The notes below the pieces were generated by a model. That model made no database searches and was not told the origin of the DNA. It saw nothing but the letters and a program-made list of their open reading frames with translations. Below, one piece after another: positions 5,445 through 6,205 of a DNA stretch of 6,205 bases (its first letter is position 1; the number at the start of each line of letters is the position of its first letter). The stretch spans positions 1-6,205 of the forward strand of contig JAGIAU010000129.1 in NCBI GenBank assembly GCA_017744755.1, read 5' to 3'. The stretch is from Microbacteriaceae bacterium. GTDB lineage: Bacteria > Actinomycetota > Actinomycetes > Actinomycetales > Microbacteriaceae. The position numbers and the translations under genes are program-made.

Positions 5445-6205
5445 CGGCGGCCGGCGGCGCCGGGGCCAGCGCCGCGATCGCCGCATCGGTCGAGACCACC
5501 CGCGCGAAGCCGCCGGCCTGCAGGTTGATCGCCGTCGCACGCATGAGCTCATCCGCGGTGAGGGTCGCCGTCGTGCCGTCCGGCAGCTCCGTCGACAGGT
5601 CGAAGGTGCGCGTCGCGTCGAGCGGCACGGTCACGTCGTAGCCGAGGTTCCCAGCCATCCGCGCCGTGGTCTCGACGCACATGTTCGTCTGGATGCCGAC
5701 GACCGTGATCGCGCCGATGCCGTTCACCCGCAGCCACGGCTCGAGCGCCGGGGTGCCGTAGAACGCGGAGTTGACGGTCTTCGCGATCACGAGCGCCGGG
5801 GCGGCGACGCGGGCCTCGGGCTTCAGATCGTTGCCGGGCCAGCCGGGGCGCAGCGGGGAATCGGGGCTCACCGAGTCGTGGCGGACGACGACGACCGGCT
5901 GCTCCGCGGCCTCCCAGGCGTGGATGAGGCGGCGAACGTTCGCCTCGGCGCCCGGCTTGTTCGTCGTCTCGCCCCAGGAGGCGGCGTCGAAGCCCTGCTG
6001 GACGTCGACGACGATGAGGGCGTTGCGGCCGGGGACGGCCGGGACGCCCTTCGACTCGCTGCGCTCGCTCAGGGGGCCAAGGGGGGCGGCGGCGGCGTCC
6101 AGCGGGTCCGGGCCCTTCGACTCGCTGCGCTCGCTCAGGGGGCCAAGGGGGGCGGCGGCGGCCGCTGCCGGTCCGGCGGTGTGCTGCTCCTTGAGCAGGA
6201 GGCCC
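5416..6205 (-). CDS. Isochorismatase-family cysteine hydrolase with repeat-containing N-terminal extension (5' end missing)
   Basis: The catalytic core matches isochorismatase-like hydrolases (alpha/beta, probably cytoplasmic), which hydrolyse vinyl ethers, amides or ureido compounds; the substrate is unknown. Numbered from the first full codon at the window edge, the Asp-Lys-Cys triad is D67 (ALIVVDVQQGFD), K142 (VIAKTVNSAFYGT) and C176 (GIQTNMCVETTARMA). The fold continues to an Ala/Pro-rich tail (PAPPAAATGSAAASE). The frame is open from the right window edge with no ATG, GTG or TTG before the core, so the start is beyond 6205. The roughly 60 residues before the core are not family sequence. 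They are Ala/Pro-rich and contain two copies of PLSERSESKG, translated from the interspersed element. Starting at the GTG at 5871 would remove the catalytic Asp. The gene converges on the transporter gene and overlaps its 3' end. Confidence 0.88.
   Translation of the reverse strand, partial: GLLLKEQHTAGPAAAAAAPLGPLSERSESKGPDPLDAAAAPLGPLSERSESKGVPAVPGRNALIVVDVQQGFDAASWGETTNKPGAEANVRRLIHAWEAAEQPVVVVRHDSVSPDSPLRPGWPGNDLKPEARVAAPALVIAKTVNSAFYGTPALEPWLRVNGIGAITVVGIQTNMCVETTARMAGNLGYDVTVPLDATRTFDLSTELPDGTTATLTADELMRATAINLQAGGFARVVSTDAAIAALAPAPPAAATGSAAASE
6047..6074 (-). repeat. 28-base interspersed element, in-frame copy in the isochorismatase gene (proximal to the core)
   Basis: On the minus strand this is identical over all 28 bases to the second valS copy (3072-3099). 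The identity continues four more bases into the following codons (CGTC). It encodes L-S-E-R-S-E-S-K-G in the frame of the hydrolase, directly before the catalytic domain. Confidence 0.93.
6113..6140 (-). repeat. 28-base interspersed element, second in-frame copy in the isochorismatase gene
   Basis: It is identical to the copy at 6047-6074 and lies 66 bp (22 codons) further upstream in the gene, in the same frame and orientation. Confidence 0.93.

Larger units (their letters stand above)
6047..6162. repeat. Perfect 50-bp direct repeat containing the element
   Basis: Bases 6047-6096 and 6113-6162 are identical, separated by 16 bp. Each unit contains the 28-base element plus 22 bp of adjoining sequence encoding the Ala-rich AAAAPLGP stretch. 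The 66-bp period is a multiple of three. The duplication therefore included flanking DNA as well as the element, unlike the exact 30-bp tandem in valS. Confidence 0.93.

Noticed and set aside
3915..5552. A 545-codon open frame on the minus strand under the DUF3052 and transporter genes
   Set aside because: The translation is an Arg/Asp/Glu/Pro-rich shadow without any domain, opposite two recognisable genes.
4565..5641. A 358-codon plus-strand frame overlapping the transporter
   Set aside because: It is a frame-shifted shadow of the transporter (Arg/Ala-rich, no membrane helices) and runs into the antisense of the hydrolase.
5869..5871. GTG start for the isochorismatase gene
   Set aside because: It would remove the first strand and the catalytic Asp of ALIVVDVQQGFD, which is encoded in frame upstream.
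6047..6162. CRISPR array
   Set aside because: There are only two units, the 'spacer' is 38 bp of which 22 bp is itself repeated, the sequence is in frame within a gene, and the same repeat occurs in tandem without a spacer in valS.

Overview
This 6.2 kb window is very GC-rich, with G or C at most third codon positions and GTG starts. It contains actinobacterial-type promoters (TANNNT -10 boxes, one placed for leaderless transcription). The valine--tRNA ligase, DUF3052 and isochorismatase genes look like those of Micrococcales, probably Microbacteriaceae; that placement is an inference from memory of family sequences. The region reads as ordinary chromosome, with no transposase, integrase, tRNA, rRNA or CRISPR array.

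Layout. (1) Bases 1-942: the 3' part of a plus-strand gene for a single-pass membrane protein with a Pro/Thr stalk and two related extracytoplasmic beta-type domains, each with two cysteines. (2) 943-1063: a spacer with a -10 box and a GC hairpin. (3) 1064-3676: valS, complete. (4) 3680-3750: a large nested hairpin directly after the valS stop, followed by a purine-only tract. (5) 3779-4018 and 4020-4418: a two-gene unit of a 79-residue unknown protein and a DUF3052-family protein. (6) 4419-4541: a spacer with inverted repeats and a leaderless-type promoter. (7) 4542-5444: an EamA/DMT-family ten-helix membrane transporter. (8) 5416-6205, minus strand: an isochorismatase-family hydrolase running off the right edge, overlapping the transporter tail to tail by 29 bp.

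The most unusual content is a short interspersed repeat of 28 bases, which begins CCCTGAGCGAG and ends GTCGAAGGG. It occurs four times in this window (three identical copies and one with a single change). Two copies lie in tandem inside valS and two inside the N-terminal part of the isochorismatase gene. In both genes it is in the same orientation relative to translation and in the same reading frame, so both proteins carry the peptide L-S-E-R-S-E-S-(K/N)-G. A diverged copy forms a hairpin in the valS 5' leader, and four inverted copies of one end of the element build the hairpin after valS. This resembles, in principle, the protein-coding palindromic elements known from Rickettsia.

The genes do not form one pathway. 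ValS is a translation enzyme. The 79-aa/DUF3052 pair is probably co-translated. The transporter has its own promoter. The hydrolase is transcribed from the opposite direction.
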